This document shows, one piece after another, positions 15,613 through 24,520 of a stretch of DNA of 33,531 nucleotides (position 1 is its first letter; each line of letters opens with the position of its first letter). Source of the DNA: Acetobacteraceae bacterium (GTDB lineage: Bacteria > Pseudomonadota > Alphaproteobacteria > Acetobacterales > Acetobacteraceae); the NCBI GenBank assembly GCA_019241425.1, contig JAFAXA010000021.1, positions 1 to 33,531 on the forward strand. Direction: 5' to 3'. Below the pieces are notes generated by a model. It searched no databases. It worked only from the letters and a program-made list of their open reading frames with translations, and was not told the DNA's origin. The translations under genes and the position numbers were made by a program.

Positions 15613-16951
15613 CGGGATCGTCCCGGATCTCCAACTGCTTGTTCATGACGAGCGCGCCGATGGTGCAGACGGCACCGGAGAGCAGGTAGGCCCCGGTCGC
15701 GACCAGCCCGAATTCGCTTGAAAGCCCGAGCGCCACCAGCGGCGCGAACCCGGCGCCGGTCAGCCACGCCAGGTCGGACACCAGGGCTGAACCGGTGTAG
15801 CGATAGCGAAGCGGAAAATTGGAGGAAACCGATCCCGCCGCCTGCCCGAGCGACAGGCCGAGCAGCGCGAAGCCCACGCAGATGAAGGTGATCTCACCCC
15901 CGACGCCGCCCCTCAGCATGACCGGCGTGAAGAAGCTGAACACGGCAATCATCGCGGCGGCGACGGCGAGCAACGGCCGGCGGCCGGTGATGTCCGCGAT
16001 CATGCCGGATGCGGTGACGAACACGAGGCCGATGAAGCCGCCCGCAATCTGGATGGTCAGGAACGTGACCGGCGAGCGATCCGTGTGGAGCCCCGTCCAG
16101 GCGAGCGGAAACACCGTCACCAGATGGAACAGGGCGTAGCTCGCGAGCGGCACGAAGGCGCCGATGATCACGTTATACCATTGGGAACGAAGCATCTCGG
16201 AAACCCGGGTCGGCTGGAGTTCGTCCTTTTCCAGCAGGTTCACGAATGCCGGGGTGGCGACCAGCCGCAGCCGCGCGAACAGCGCGACGACGTTGACCGC
16301 GAACGCCACGAAAAACGGATAGCGCCAGCCCCAATCGAGAAAATCGTCGCGGGAGAGATACGCTTCCAGGAACAGGAACAGGGCGCTGGCGAGCAGAAAG
16401 CCGAGCGGCGCCCCGAGCTGCGGGATCATCGCGAACCAGCCCCGATGCCGCTGCGGCGCATTGAGCGCGAGCAGGGAGGCCAACCCGTCCCACGCGCCCC
16501 CGAGCGCCAGGCCCTGGCAGAAGCGGAACACCGACAGCAGGACGATCGCCAGCGCCCCGACCTGCTTGTATTCGGGAAGAAAGGAGATGAGCACGGTCGA
16601 GCCGCCGAGCAGGAACAAGGAGCTGGTCAGCTTGACCCCGCGCCCGTACCGGCGGTCCACCGCCATGAAGATGACCGATCCGATCGGCCGGGCGATGAAG
16701 GCGAGCGGGAAGATCATGAAGGAGTAGAGCGTCGCGGTCAGGGGCGGGGTATTCGGAAACAGGATATACGGAAAGACCAGGACCGAACCGATGCCGTAAA
16801 CAAAGTAATCGAAAAACTCGGAAGTGCGGCCGACGATCACGCCCATCGCAATCTCGATGGCCGAAACCTTGCCGTGGCCGGACACGAGTCGCGCGTCGCG
16901 TTCGAGTGCCGACGAACTCGGCTGTGCATGCTCTCCGGTGGCGCTGGGCAA
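15608..16951 (-). CDS. MFS transporter, metabolite:H+ symporter (MHS)-like
   Basis: 447 residues with about twelve hydrophobic segments. The MHS-type signatures are present: GRTSEFFDYFVYGIGSVLVFP in the first helix, IARPIGSVIFMAVDRRYGRGVKL for the loop 2-3 motif (a variant of G-x-x-x-D-R-x-G-R-R), and FRFCQGLALGGAWDGLASLLALNAP in helices 4-5. A second copy of the loop motif is MIADITGRRPLL. Related proteins import dicarboxylates, betaine or shikimate with protons; the substrate here is unknown. The start is taken as a TTG at 16949-16951 with GAGGA five bases upstream; no ATG precedes the first helix except one inside it. It is divergent from the quinol oxidase operon, a common neighbour in acetic acid bacteria as I recall. 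Confidence 0.85.
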   Translation of the reverse strand: MPSATGEHAQPSSSALERDARLVSGHGKVSAIEIAMGVIVGRTSEFFDYFVYGIGSVLVFPYILFPNTPPLTATLYSFMIFPLAFIARPIGSVIFMAVDRRYGRGVKLTSSLFLLGGSTVLISFLPEYKQVGALAIVLLSVFRFCQGLALGGAWDGLASLLALNAPQRHRGWFAMIPQLGAPLGFLLASALFLFLEAYLSRDDFLDWGWRYPFFVAFAVNVVALFARLRLVATPAFVNLLEKDELQPTRVSEMLRSQWYNVIIGAFVPLASYALFHLVTVFPLAWTGLHTDRSPVTFLTIQIAGGFIGLVFVTASGMIADITGRRPLLAVAAAMIAVFSFFTPVMLRGGVGGEITFICVGFALLGLSLGQAAGSVSSNFPLRYRYTGSALVSDLAWLTGAGFAPLVALGLSSEFGLVATGAYLLSGAVCTIGALVMNKQLEIRDDPG

Positions 16952-17120
16952 ATCGTCCTCGCTTCCGCCTTGCCGCTTCTACCCGCGGCACGATCTAGGG
17001 TTCGCGGCAGCCCGGGGCCGCCCGTCTAGGAGAGTTCACGCTGCCGCCGCTCCGACGGCATTGCCCTCTCCCAAGACACATCGTAACTGTTAGCCCGATC
17101 GGTAAGAAGGTCCAATCCCC

Positions 17121-18272
17121 TTGAGGACGGTCTCCCCCAACAAGTCCCGATCGCGACAGCGCCATTCGCGGCCGGGCGGCGCGCTACGGGCCTTTCTGCG
17201 GCTGTTCGCGCTGCTGCCGTTGTTTGGTTTGCTCGCCGGCTGCAAGTTGGTCGTGCTCGATCCGGCCGGCGATGTTGCCATGCAACAAAGGGATATCGTT
17301 ATCCTCTCCACGGCGCTGATGCTGATCATCGTCGTGCCGGTGCTGCTGCTGACGGTCGTGTTTGCGTGGTGGTACCGGGATTCCAACATCGATGCGGTCT
17401 ACGACCCGGAGTTCCATCATTCGACGCAGCTCGAAGTGGTGATCTGGTCGGCGCCCCTCGTCATCATCGTCGCCCTGGGCCTGCTCACCTGGATCAGCAC
17501 GCATCTGCTCGATCCGTTCCGGCCTTTGGGACGCGTCAACGGCGCCGAGCAGGTCGCGGTCGCCGATACGAAGCCACTCCGCGTTCAGGTCGTGGCGCTG
17601 GACTGGAAATGGCTGTTCATCTACCCCGACCAGGGGATCGGAACGGTCAACGAACTGGCGGTGCCCGTGAACGTGCCGGTCACCTTCGAACTGACCTCCT
17701 CCGACGTGATGAACTCGTTCTTCGTCCCGGCGATGGCGGGCCAGATCTACACGATGCCCGGGATGCAGACGAAGCTGCACGCGGTGCTCAACCGCCCTGG
17801 CGAATATACCGGCATGTCGTCCCAGTACAGCGGCAGCGGTTTTTCCGACATGTATTTCACCACTCATGGCTTGAGCGGTGCCGACTTCGAACAGTGGGTC
17901 GGGAAGGTGAAGGCGGATGGCACCGCGTTGGGCCGGACGGAATACCTCAATCTGGCGCAGCCAAGCGAGCGCGAGCCGGTGCACCATTACAAATCGGTCG
18001 ACCCCGGCCTGTTCGCCGCCGTGCTCGACATGTGCGTGGAAGACTCGAAGACCTGCAAGAGCGACATGATGCATGGCGGCGGCCGGCGGGTCTCCCAGAA
18101 CGGGCGCCCGGCCCATCTCCCTTGGGCCGAGCGCGGCAAGGCTGCGCCGAACGCCTATGCTTCGGCGCTCGGCTCGGGGGTGATCGACACTGGCAGTGCG
18201 ATCTGCACCGCCAGCAACGCCACGGGCGTGAGCGTTGCGCGCGCGGCGGAACCGACGCAGCGGGTAAACTGA
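17121..18272 (+). CDS. cyoA: Quinol oxidase subunit II (CyoA-like)
   Basis: 383 residues. An N-terminal lipoprotein signal with LLAGC (Cys near residue 41) and two membrane helices (about 57-85 and 110-130, FHHSTQLEVVIWSAPLVIIVALGLL) precede the periplasmic cupredoxin domain: VQVVALDWKWLFIYPDQGI, SSDVMNSFFVPAMAGQIYTMPGMQTKLH and GMSSQYSGSGFSDMYF. The CuA-binding Cys/His residues of cytochrome c oxidases are absent, so this is a quinol oxidase subunit. A C-terminal arm (YLNLAQPSE to MMHGG) matches CyoA, followed by a Gly/Ala-rich tail. The start is a TTG at 17121 with AAGAAGG upstream; no ATG lies before the lipobox. First gene of the oxidase operon. Confidence 0.93.
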   Translation: MRTVSPNKSRSRQRHSRPGGALRAFLRLFALLPLFGLLAGCKLVVLDPAGDVAMQQRDIVILSTALMLIIVVPVLLLTVVFAWWYRDSNIDAVYDPEFHHSTQLEVVIWSAPLVIIVALGLLTWISTHLLDPFRPLGRVNGAEQVAVADTKPLRVQVVALDWKWLFIYPDQGIGTVNELAVPVNVPVTFELTSSDVMNSFFVPAMAGQIYTMPGMQTKLHAVLNRPGEYTGMSSQYSGSGFSDMYFTTHGLSGADFEQWVGKVKADGTALGRTEYLNLAQPSEREPVHHYKSVDPGLFAAVLDMCVEDSKTCKSDMMHGGGRRVSQNGRPAHLPWAERGKAAPNAYASALGSGVIDTGSAICTASNATGVSVARAAEPTQRVN

Positions 18273-18305
18273 CAGGCGCCAATCGCCGGCGGAGAAGGAT
18301 CGGTC

Positions 18306-20309
18306 ATGTTCAGCAACCCGGAGACTCAGCGCCTCGTGTTCGGGCGCCTCACCCTGGACGCGCTGCCGCTCGATCAGCCGATCGTGGTCGGCACCTTCGT
18401 CGTCGTGGCGATCCTCGGCCTCGCGCTGGTCGGCGCGCTCACCTATTATCGCGTCTGGCCCTATCTTTGGCGGGAATGGTTCACGAGCGTCGACCACAAG
18501 CGGATCGGCGTCATGTATTGCGTGCTCGCGATCGTGATGCTGCTGCGGGGATTCGCCGACGCCATCATGATGCGGTCACAACAGGCGATCGCGTTCGGCG
18601 GCTCGGAAGGCTATCTGCCGCCGCATCACTACGACCAGATCTTCACCGCTCACGGCGTCATCATGATTTTCTTCATGGCGATGCCGTTCGTCACCGGCCT
18701 GATGAACTTCGTGGTACCGTTGCAGATCGGCGCCCGTGACGTCGCCTTCCCGTTTCTGAACAATTTCAGCTTCTGGATGACCGTCTGCGGCGCCGTTCTG
18801 GTGATGATCTCGCTGTTCGTCGGCGAGTTTGCGCGCACCGGCTGGCTCGCCTATCCGCCGTTGTCCGAGCTCGATTACAGCCCGGATGTCGGCGTCGACT
18901 ACTATATCTGGTCGTTGCAGATCGCGGGCGTCGGCACCCTGCTATCCGGGGTCAACCTGATCGCGACCATCGTCAAGATGCGCGCGCCGGGCATGAGCCT
19001 GATGAAGATGCCGGTGTTCTGCTGGACATCGCTCTGCACCAACATCCTGATCGTTGCGGCCTTCCCCGTACTGACCGGCACTCTCGTCCTGCTCTCGCTC
19101 GACCGCTATGTCGGGACGAATTTCTTCACCAACGGGTTCGGCGGCAGCCCGATGATGTATTGGAACCTGATCTGGATCTGGGGCCATCCCGAGGTCTACA
19201 TCCTGATCCTTCCCGCCTTCGGCGTGTTCTCGGAAGTCACCTCCACCTTCTGCGGCAAGCCGCTGTTCGGCTACACGTCGATGGTGTACGCGACCGTCGT
19301 CATCACCCTTCTCTCCTATCTGGTGTGGTTGCACCACTTCTTCACGATGGGTTCCGGCGCGAGCGTCAACTCGTTCTTCGGCATAACCACAATGATCATC
19401 TCGATCCCGACGGGTGCGAAGATCTTCAACTGGCTGTTCACGATGTATCGGGGCCGCATCCGCTTCGAGGTGCCGATGCTGTGGACGGTCGGCTTCATGA
19501 TCACCTTCGTGATCGGCGGCATGACCGGCGTTCTTCTCGCGGTGCCCCCCGCCGATTTCGTCCTGCACAACAGCCTGTTCCTCGTGGCCCATTTTCACAA
19601 CGTCATCATCGGCGGCGTGCTGTTCGGCATGATGGCAGGCGTGTACTACTGGTTCCCGAAAGCCTTCGGCTTCAAGCTCGACCCGTTCTGGGGCAAGATG
19701 TCGTTCTGGTTCTGGTTCACCGGCTTCTATTTCGCCTTCATGCCGCTCTACGTGCTGGGGCTGATGGGCGTGACCCGCCGGGTCAACCATTTCGACGATT
19801 CCTCGCTTCAGGTCTGGTTCGTCACCGCGGCCTTCGGCGCGCTCCTGATCGCGATCGGCATCTTCAGCAGCATCATGCAGATCGTCGTAGGCTTCCTCCA
19901 TCGCGACCGGCTGCGCGACTTGACCGGCGATCCGTGGCACGGACGGACGCTCGAATGGTCCACGTCGTCGCCGCCGCCGGAGTATAATTTCGCGTTCACG
20001 CCGGTGATCCACGAGCTGGATGCGTGGTCGGACATGAAGAGCCGGGGCTATGCGCGGCCGGTGGAGGGCTTCCGGCCGATCCACATGCCGAAGAACACCG
20101 CAGCGGGCCTCATTCTGGCGCTGTTTGCCGGGATTTGCGGCTTCGGCCTGATCTGGCACATCTGGTGGATGGCGGCGTTCGGCTTCGCCGCCCTCATCGT
20201 CACGGCGATCGGCCACACCTTCAATTACCGACGCGACTTCTACATTCCCGCCGAGCATGTCATCCGAACGGAAAGCGAGCGCAGCCAGCTGCTCGCGACG
20301 CAGGTCTGA
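18306..20309 (+). CDS. cyoB: Quinol oxidase subunit I (CyoB-like heme-copper oxidase)
   Basis: 667 residues with about 14-15 membrane helices. Heme and copper ligands are all visible: the low-spin heme His in [15 protein letters not shown] (about residue 117), CuB His with its cross-linked Tyr in [12 protein letters not shown] (about 292-296), the CuB His pair in [11 protein letters not shown] (about 342-343), and the two heme His in [11 protein letters not shown] (about 428-430). The GHPEVY motif marks a type A proton-pumping enzyme. Reduces O2 to water using quinol and pumps protons. A GGAGAAGGA site precedes the ATG, 33 bases after cyoA. Very similar in layout to E. coli CyoB. Confidence 0.96.
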   Translation: MFSNPETQRLVFGRLTLDALPLDQPIVVGTFVVVAILGLALVGALTYYRVWPYLWREWFTSVDHKRIGVMYCVLAIVMLLRGFADAIMMRSQQAIAFGGSEGYLPPHHYDQIFTAHGVIMIFFMAMPFVTGLMNFVVPLQIGARDVAFPFLNNFSFWMTVCGAVLVMISLFVGEFARTGWLAYPPLSELDYSPDVGVDYYIWSLQIAGVGTLLSGVNLIATIVKMRAPGMSLMKMPVFCWTSLCTNILIVAAFPVLTGTLVLLSLDRYVGTNFFTNGFGGSPMMYWNLIWIWGHPEVYILILPAFGVFSEVTSTFCGKPLFGYTSMVYATVVITLLSYLVWLHHFFTMGSGASVNSFFGITTMIISIPTGAKIFNWLFTMYRGRIRFEVPMLWTVGFMITFVIGGMTGVLLAVPPADFVLHNSLFLVAHFHNVIIGGVLFGMMAGVYYWFPKAFGFKLDPFWGKMSFWFWFTGFYFAFMPLYVLGLMGVTRRVNHFDDSSLQVWFVTAAFGALLIAIGIFSSIMQIVVGFLHRDRLRDLTGDPWHGRTLEWSTSSPPPEYNFAFTPVIHELDAWSDMKSRGYARPVEGFRPIHMPKNTAAGLILALFAGICGFGLIWHIWWMAAFGFAALIVTAIGHTFNYRRDFYIPAEHVIRTESERSQLLATQV

Positions 20310-20313
20310 CGCC

Positions 20314-20946
20314 GTGTCGGTCCAAACCGCAGACATCATAGGGCGCGAGCAGGAACCGCGATTCTATCTCGACGAGGAGCACGAGCACACCGAGGGCGGC
20401 ACCCTGCTCGGGTTCTGGATCTATCTGATGAGCGATTGTCTCGTCTTTGCGGTCCTGTTCGCCGCCTATGGGGTGCTCGGGGAAAGCTATGGCGGCGGCC
20501 CGACCCAGGCCGATCTGTTCGACCTGCCGATGGTCGCCCTCAACACGGCGATGCTGTTGTTTTCCTCGATCACCTACGGCTTCGCCATGCTATCGATGGA
20601 GAAGAACCGGGTCGGCCCGACACTCGGCTGGCTCGCTATCACCGGGCTGTTCGGCCTCGCCTTTCTCGGTCTGGAACTCAACGAGTTCCGGGACTTCATC
20701 GAGCAAGGCGCAACGCCGCAGCGGAGTGCCTTCCTCTCCTCGTTCTTCACCTTGGTCGGAACACACGGCCTCCATGTCACGTTCGGCACCATCTGGCTGG
20801 TCACATTGATGGTCCAGGTCGCACTGCGCGGCCTCATCGTCGAAAACAAGCGCCGTTTGATGTGCCTCAGCATGTTCTGGCACTTCCTCGACGTGGTCTG
20901 GATCGGCGTCTTCTCCTTCGTCTACCTGGTCGGATATCTGCGATGA
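20314..20946 (+). CDS. cyoC: Quinol oxidase subunit III (CyoC-like)
   Basis: 210 residues with about five membrane helices. Family blocks include HEHTEGGTLLGFWIYLMSDCLVFAVLFAAYGVL, EKNRVGPTLGWLAITGLFGLAFLGLELNEF, VGTHGLHVTFGTIWLVTLMVQV and FWHFLDVVWIGVFSFVYLVGYLR, as in CyoC of the bo3 oxidase. Subunit III stabilises subunit I and the D-path for protons. The start is taken as the GTG at 20314, four bases after the cyoB stop; an in-frame ATG at 20257 would overlap the end of cyoB by 53 bases and its extra residues do not fit the family. The stop overlaps the cyoD start as ATGA. Confidence 0.92.
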   Translation: MSVQTADIIGREQEPRFYLDEEHEHTEGGTLLGFWIYLMSDCLVFAVLFAAYGVLGESYGGGPTQADLFDLPMVALNTAMLLFSSITYGFAMLSMEKNRVGPTLGWLAITGLFGLAFLGLELNEFRDFIEQGATPQRSAFLSSFFTLVGTHGLHVTFGTIWLVTLMVQVALRGLIVENKRRLMCLSMFWHFLDVVWIGVFSFVYLVGYLR

Positions 20947-21332
20947 GTGCGAGCGCGCATGGCACCACCTCGGCGCCTCCACACGAGTCGGCGCATGAGG
21001 CGGGCCACGGGACGCTCCGGGGCTACGTAACCGGCTTCGTCCTGTCGGTCATCCTGACGGCAATTCCGTTCTGGCTCGTCATCGGCCATGTGCTCGACAG
21101 CGCCGGCTGGACCGCCGCGATCATCCTCATCCTCGGCGTCATTCAGATCATCGTCCACACCTTCTACTTCCTCCACATGAACTCGAAGTCGGAGGGCGGC
21201 TGGAACATGATGGCGATGATCTTCACGGTCGTGCTCGTGGTCATCACGCTGAGCGGGTCGCTGTGGATCATGTATCATCTCGAAACGAACATGATGCCGC
21301 CCTCGCCGCAGGAAATGCGGCAAATGCCGTGA
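20943..21332 (+). CDS. cyoD: Quinol oxidase subunit IV (CyoD-like)
   Basis: 129 residues with three membrane helices in the CyoD pattern: TLRGYVTGFVLSVILTAIPFWLV, AAIILILGVIQIIVHTFYFLHMN and a third around MIFTVVLVVITLSGSLWIMYHL. The His-rich N-terminus (His at about 7, 14, 18, 22) is common in this family. CyoD assists assembly of the copper site in subunit I. The ATG overlaps the cyoC stop (ATGA), so translation is coupled. The usual heme O synthase gene (cyoE) does not follow; instead SURF1 begins 50 bases downstream. Confidence 0.93.
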   Translation: MSASAHGTTSAPPHESAHEAGHGTLRGYVTGFVLSVILTAIPFWLVIGHVLDSAGWTAAIILILGVIQIIVHTFYFLHMNSKSEGGWNMMAMIFTVVLVVITLSGSLWIMYHLETNMMPPSPQEMRQMP

Positions 21333-21382
21333 TGGTCCTGCGCGTCCAGAGGCCGTAATTCGGGGGCAGCGCGGGCGAGCGC

Positions 21383-22129
21383 GTGCGGGCTTGGGTCAAA
21401 TCGGCGGCGTTCGGCACCCTCGCGATGGCGGCCTTCGCGGCGTTCTGCTCGCTCGGCGTCTGGCAAGTGCAACGCCGCGCCTGGAAGCTCGCCCTCATCG
21501 AACGCGTGGAAGCGCGCGTGCATGCGCCGCCTGTCGCCGCCCCGGACCCGGCCGCCTGGCCCGCCATCACCGCCGTTCGCGACGAGTACCGGCATGTCCG
21601 CGTGACGGGCTGCTTCGAAGGGCCGAGCACCTTCGTGCAAGCGACGACACGCCTCGGCGCCGGGTTCTGGGCCCTGACGCCGTTTCGCACCGGCGGGCAC
21701 TACCTCGTTCTGGTCAACCGCGGCTTCGTGACGCCGGAGCGCCGGGACGAGGGAGAGCGAGCGAACGGCGAGCGCTGCGACGAAACCACCGTGACCGGCC
21801 TGCTCCGGATGACGGAGCCGCTCGGGGCTTTTCTGCGCAGCAACGATCCGGCTGCCGGCCGATGGTATTCGCGCGACGTCGCGGCCATTGCCGCCGCGCG
21901 CGGCCTCGGGCCGGTCGCGCCGTACTTCATCGACGCCGATGCCGGAGGCGGCGACGGGGCGCCGATTGGTGGTCTGACAGTGATCGCCTTTCCGAACAAT
22001 CACGCCGTCTACGCCGTCACGTGGTTTGTGCTTGCGCTTCTGGTGGCCGGCGGATCAGTCTACGCGGCAATGAGCGCGGCGCGGCAGCCGGCGCTCAGAC
22101 CGGCAAGCGGAAGCAGCGCGGAGGCCTGA
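21383..22129 (+). CDS. SURF1 family oxidase assembly protein
   Basis: 248 residues. Two membrane helices flank a periplasmic domain, as in SURF1: the N-terminal one ends in the signature LGVWQVQRRAWK, and the C-terminal one is preceded by FPNNHAVYAVTWFVLA (the N-x-H-x2-Y-A-x2-W motif). Between them lie YRHVRVTGCF, GFWALTPFR, VLVNRGFV and RWYSRDVAAIAAARGL, all family blocks. SURF1 helps insert heme A into subunit I of heme-copper oxidases. In Paracoccus a separate SURF1 copy linked to the ba3 quinol oxidase genes serves that enzyme, so this one probably serves the oxidase encoded just upstream. GTG start at 21383; ribosome-binding site GGGCGAGC is weak. Confidence 0.9.
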   Translation: MRAWVKSAAFGTLAMAAFAAFCSLGVWQVQRRAWKLALIERVEARVHAPPVAAPDPAAWPAITAVRDEYRHVRVTGCFEGPSTFVQATTRLGAGFWALTPFRTGGHYLVLVNRGFVTPERRDEGERANGERCDETTVTGLLRMTEPLGAFLRSNDPAAGRWYSRDVAAIAAARGLGPVAPYFIDADAGGGDGAPIGGLTVIAFPNNHAVYAVTWFVLALLVAGGSVYAAMSAARQPALRPASGSSAEA

Positions 22130-22197
22130 GAGAACCGAGCGCGTTCTCCAGTCACTTGCCGCGTGCGCCTCGGGGCACCCTAATCAGGGAGTAAGAG

Positions 22198-22371
22198 ATG
22201 CCGTTCGACGGGGCGAACTTCCGGTCGGAGCCTCCGCGCCCTGAGCGCGATGCACGGATCGAACGGATCTGGGCTGCGATCGTCATCGTCTCCGCCGTGA
22301 TCATGCTGGTGATGCCGGTGTCTGCGGTGGGACTACTCGACCTGGTGCGCTACGTCCGCGGGACCCACTAG
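22198..22371 (+). CDS. 57-residue single-helix membrane protein at the end of the oxidase operon
   Basis: A short ORF with a good AGGGAG site about seven bases before its ATG. The protein has a charged N-terminal arm (PRPERDARIERIW) and one hydrophobic helix of about 20 residues (AAIVIVSAVIMLVMPVSAVG), then LLDLVRYVRGTH. No family recognised. It lies 68 bases after SURF1 on the same strand and ends 13 bases before the convergent DUF1275 gene. Its place and form suggest an accessory subunit or assembly peptide of the quinol oxidase, comparable with the small single-helix subunits known for other terminal oxidases; this is inference only. Confidence 0.65.
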   Translation: MPFDGANFRSEPPRPERDARIERIWAAIVIVSAVIMLVMPVSAVGLLDLVRYVRGTH

Positions 22372-22384
22372 CCAAGCCTCTTGC

Positions 22385-23059
22385 TCAACCCCGCCTTCCG
22401 GTGACGTCGAGCGCGATTGCGCCGGTGGCGGTAACGACGCCGAGGCAAGCGAGCAGCCAGAACGAATGCGCTCCGAACCGCGCCGTCAGCGCGGCGGCGG
22501 TGATCGCTCCGGCGAGTAGGCTCATCCACATCGGCGCTTGCAGAAGCCAACTCCGGCCCGTTCCGCGGCCGCACAGCGTCTGTCCGAGACCCTGCCCGAA
22601 CTTGACCAGCGTGCCCGTCACGTAGGTCAGGCCAACCGTCGCCTCGCCCACGCGATTGGTGGCCGCATTCAAGGCACCCATCGCGAACACATAAACGAAG
22701 GCGGCCCAGTCGGGCCGGATCAGCGGCACGGCGAGGGCGGCGGCAACGGCGGCGACGACAGCCGAAAGATGTCGCCGCCCGGCGGCGATCTGGAGCGCCG
22801 CCCCCGCGGCGGCGCCCGCAACGAACAGTCCGATGATCGCGCCGATCAGGCCGGCGTGCATCCAGTCCTGGCGGCCGAGCGCGATGCCCAGCATGGTCGT
22901 GTTGCCGCTCATGAAAGAAACGAAGATGTCGCGCAATTGCGCGAGGCCGTAGACATCCGTGGCACCGGCCAGAAACGCCAACGCTCCGGCGAGGAACAAG
23001 CGGCGCGCGGTGCCCGACGACGCGGCGGCGGCCAATCCTTGCCGCCCGGGTTCAGACAT
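22385..23059 (-). CDS. DUF1275 (YoaK-type) membrane protein
   Basis: 224 residues with about six hydrophobic helices. DUF1275 markers are clear: FLAGATDVYGLAQLRDIFVSFMSGNTTMLGIAL near the start, AMGALNAATNRVGEATVGLTYVTGTLVKFGQGL in the centre, and GRSWLLQAPMWMSLLAGAITAAAL after it. The two halves of this family look like a duplicated three-helix unit. The molecular function is not established; it is predicted to be an inner-membrane transporter-like protein. Start taken as the ATG at 23057-23059; the codon before it is TTG. It is transcribed towards the oxidase operon and divergent from the GT-like gene. Confidence 0.88.
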   Translation of the reverse strand: MSEPGRQGLAAAASSGTARRLFLAGALAFLAGATDVYGLAQLRDIFVSFMSGNTTMLGIALGRQDWMHAGLIGAIIGLFVAGAAAGAALQIAAGRRHLSAVVAAVAAALAVPLIRPDWAAFVYVFAMGALNAATNRVGEATVGLTYVTGTLVKFGQGLGQTLCGRGTGRSWLLQAPMWMSLLAGAITAAALTARFGAHSFWLLACLGVVTATGAIALDVTGRRG

Positions 23060-23373
23060 CAACGCGCATGGCCTCCGAAGATCTGCGAGCCTGAGACGCG
23101 CGCCCGATACTGCGCGGTCCGAACTCCTCCGCCTGCGTCGCCCGGTCGGGGGACGGACGGCCGGGGAGGCCCGCGTTCCGCCCCGTCGGGAGGTCGCCGG
23201 CCTCTCGCCTATCGGAACAAAAGGTGGCTTTCACGCTGCTTGCTTCCTTCCTGCCGCGACGCGGCGCGAGTCGGCCGAGGGACCGTTGCAAGTCGCCGTT
23301 CCCATGGCATTTTGCAAGCCTTGGCCGTCCGCACGATCATGCAGCCGGCACGCCCGGAGGGAGTTCGGACGAC
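23060..23373. other. 314-bp non-coding region between divergent DUF1275 and GT-like genes
   Basis: GC-rich upstream region of both genes. I see no conserved ORF, no tRNA and no convincing -35/-10 pair. TTGCAAG occurs twice (about 23286 and 23312), and a strong GGAGGGAG ribosome-binding site lies near the right end. An open frame from 23224 continues into the GT-like gene but its first 50 codons look like untranslated sequence. Confidence 0.5.
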
Positions 23374-24423
23374 ATGCTGGCGATCCACGTGAATTGGACT
23401 GCGCCGTCCATCTCCCGGCGGCAACCGGGAGATGCCATCGTGGACCCGCTGGAGATCCTGACCAGCATCACGACGGCGCTGTTCTGGAAGCGGAGCGGCG
23501 GCACGATCGAACTCTACACCGATGCGGCGGGGCAACGGTTTTACGAGGAGGCCGGCCTCGCCGACGCTTACGACCGCATCGACACGCGCACGCTCGACTC
23601 GTTCACGCGCCGTTCGGACATCAATCCGGCGCAAACGCCCTGTGTTGGACGCATGCAAGTGCTTGCGTCGCTGAGCCGGCCTTTCGTCGCCATGGATCTC
23701 GATCTGGCCTTCTTCGGTGCCGGCGACTTCCCCTACACAGCGAGCGATCTCTGCTGCCTGCACTGGGAACTACCAATGCCGCCGTCATACCCGACGCCCG
23801 ATGCGCAGTTCATGCCGGAAGGATTCGCCCTGCCGTCCGGTTTGGATTTTCTCTCCCTGGTTCCGAACATCGCCTTCCTCTATGTGGGGCGGCCGGACTT
23901 CTTCCGCCCCTACGCGGATTTGGCTTCCGATTACGTCAGGCGCGCGAGCGAGCAGAACGGAAGCCTGCCCACACCTTCCCGCGCTGCCGCTGCGCCGGAA
24001 GCGGGGTTGCCGACCAACGTTCCCACGATTTTTGCGGATCAGCGCCTCCTCGGCATGCTCGCCGCCCAGCAGGGATTGCGGGTGGAAACGCTGTGGAATG
24101 AAATATTCACCTGCGCGCCGTTCGGAGATCGCTGGGAAGTATTGGCGCGCAACGCGGCCGCCGACGCTTCCGCCCACGGCCTGGTCTCGCCGTACTGGGT
24201 GCTCGACCCGCGCCGCTTCGACGGACGCAAGCAGACCGTCGATTGCGTGCATCTCTGGTTCGAAAAGTCGTTGTATCCCGTGCCGGGACGACATTACCGG
24301 CGCCGGCAAGCGGTGATCGAACGCATCGCACAAAGACTGGCCTCGGCGTTTCCGGACAATCCGATCGCCGCCCGCGTTCTCGCGCGCCTTCCCCGGCCCC
24401 ACCAGGACACATCCTTCGCCTGA
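23374..24423 (+). CDS. Putative GT-A-fold glycosyltransferase-like protein, family uncertain
   Basis: 349 residues; not firmly recognised. The layout suggests a nucleotide-sugar transferase fold: IHVNW at the first strand, GGTIELYTDAAGQRFYEEAGLADAYDRID, and then SLSRPFVAMDLDLAFFGAGD, where DLD is a plausible DxD metal motif. Later come LVPNIAFLYVGRPDFFRPY and FADQRLLGMLAAQQGL, similar to the acceptor half of such proteins, and LWFEKSLYPVPGRHYRRRQAVIERI near the end. It reminds me of the DUF6734 group but I would not assert that. GGAGGGAG precedes the ATG; no signal peptide or membrane helix, so cytoplasmic. It stands 97 bases upstream of the GH65 phosphorylase gene, probably in the same operon. 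Confidence 0.65.
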   Translation: MLAIHVNWTAPSISRRQPGDAIVDPLEILTSITTALFWKRSGGTIELYTDAAGQRFYEEAGLADAYDRIDTRTLDSFTRRSDINPAQTPCVGRMQVLASLSRPFVAMDLDLAFFGAGDFPYTASDLCCLHWELPMPPSYPTPDAQFMPEGFALPSGLDFLSLVPNIAFLYVGRPDFFRPYADLASDYVRRASEQNGSLPTPSRAAAAPEAGLPTNVPTIFADQRLLGMLAAQQGLRVETLWNEIFTCAPFGDRWEVLARNAAADASAHGLVSPYWVLDPRRFDGRKQTVDCVHLWFEKSLYPVPGRHYRRRQAVIERIAQRLASAFPDNPIAARVLARLPRPHQDTSFA

Positions 24424-24520
24424 GCTATCCGATCCGCAATCAGACATATTGGCGTTTACCATCGCCTCGCGATGACGTCCGGGGCCGAAGCTGCGATGCG
24501 TCGAAAGGAAAGAGTGTAGC

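Noticed and set aside
16085-17029. Plus-strand ORF of 314 codons over the MFS gene
   Set aside because: Composition is dominated by Arg, Glu and Gln with no domain, while the opposite strand encodes clear membrane helices; a GC-rich shadow.
17061-17090. TTGCCC plus TAACTG as a promoter for the oxidase operon
   Set aside because: The -10 element matches only two or three consensus positions; not strong enough to call.
18942-20339. Minus-strand ORF of 465 codons over cyoB
   Set aside because: Asp/Glu/His/Arg-rich shadow of hydrophobic codons; cyoB motifs are complete on the other strand.
23306-23320. Sigma-54-like TGGCA/TTGCA pair upstream of the GT-like gene
   Set aside because: The GG and GC doublets are only six bases apart, not the ten required for a -24/-12 promoter.
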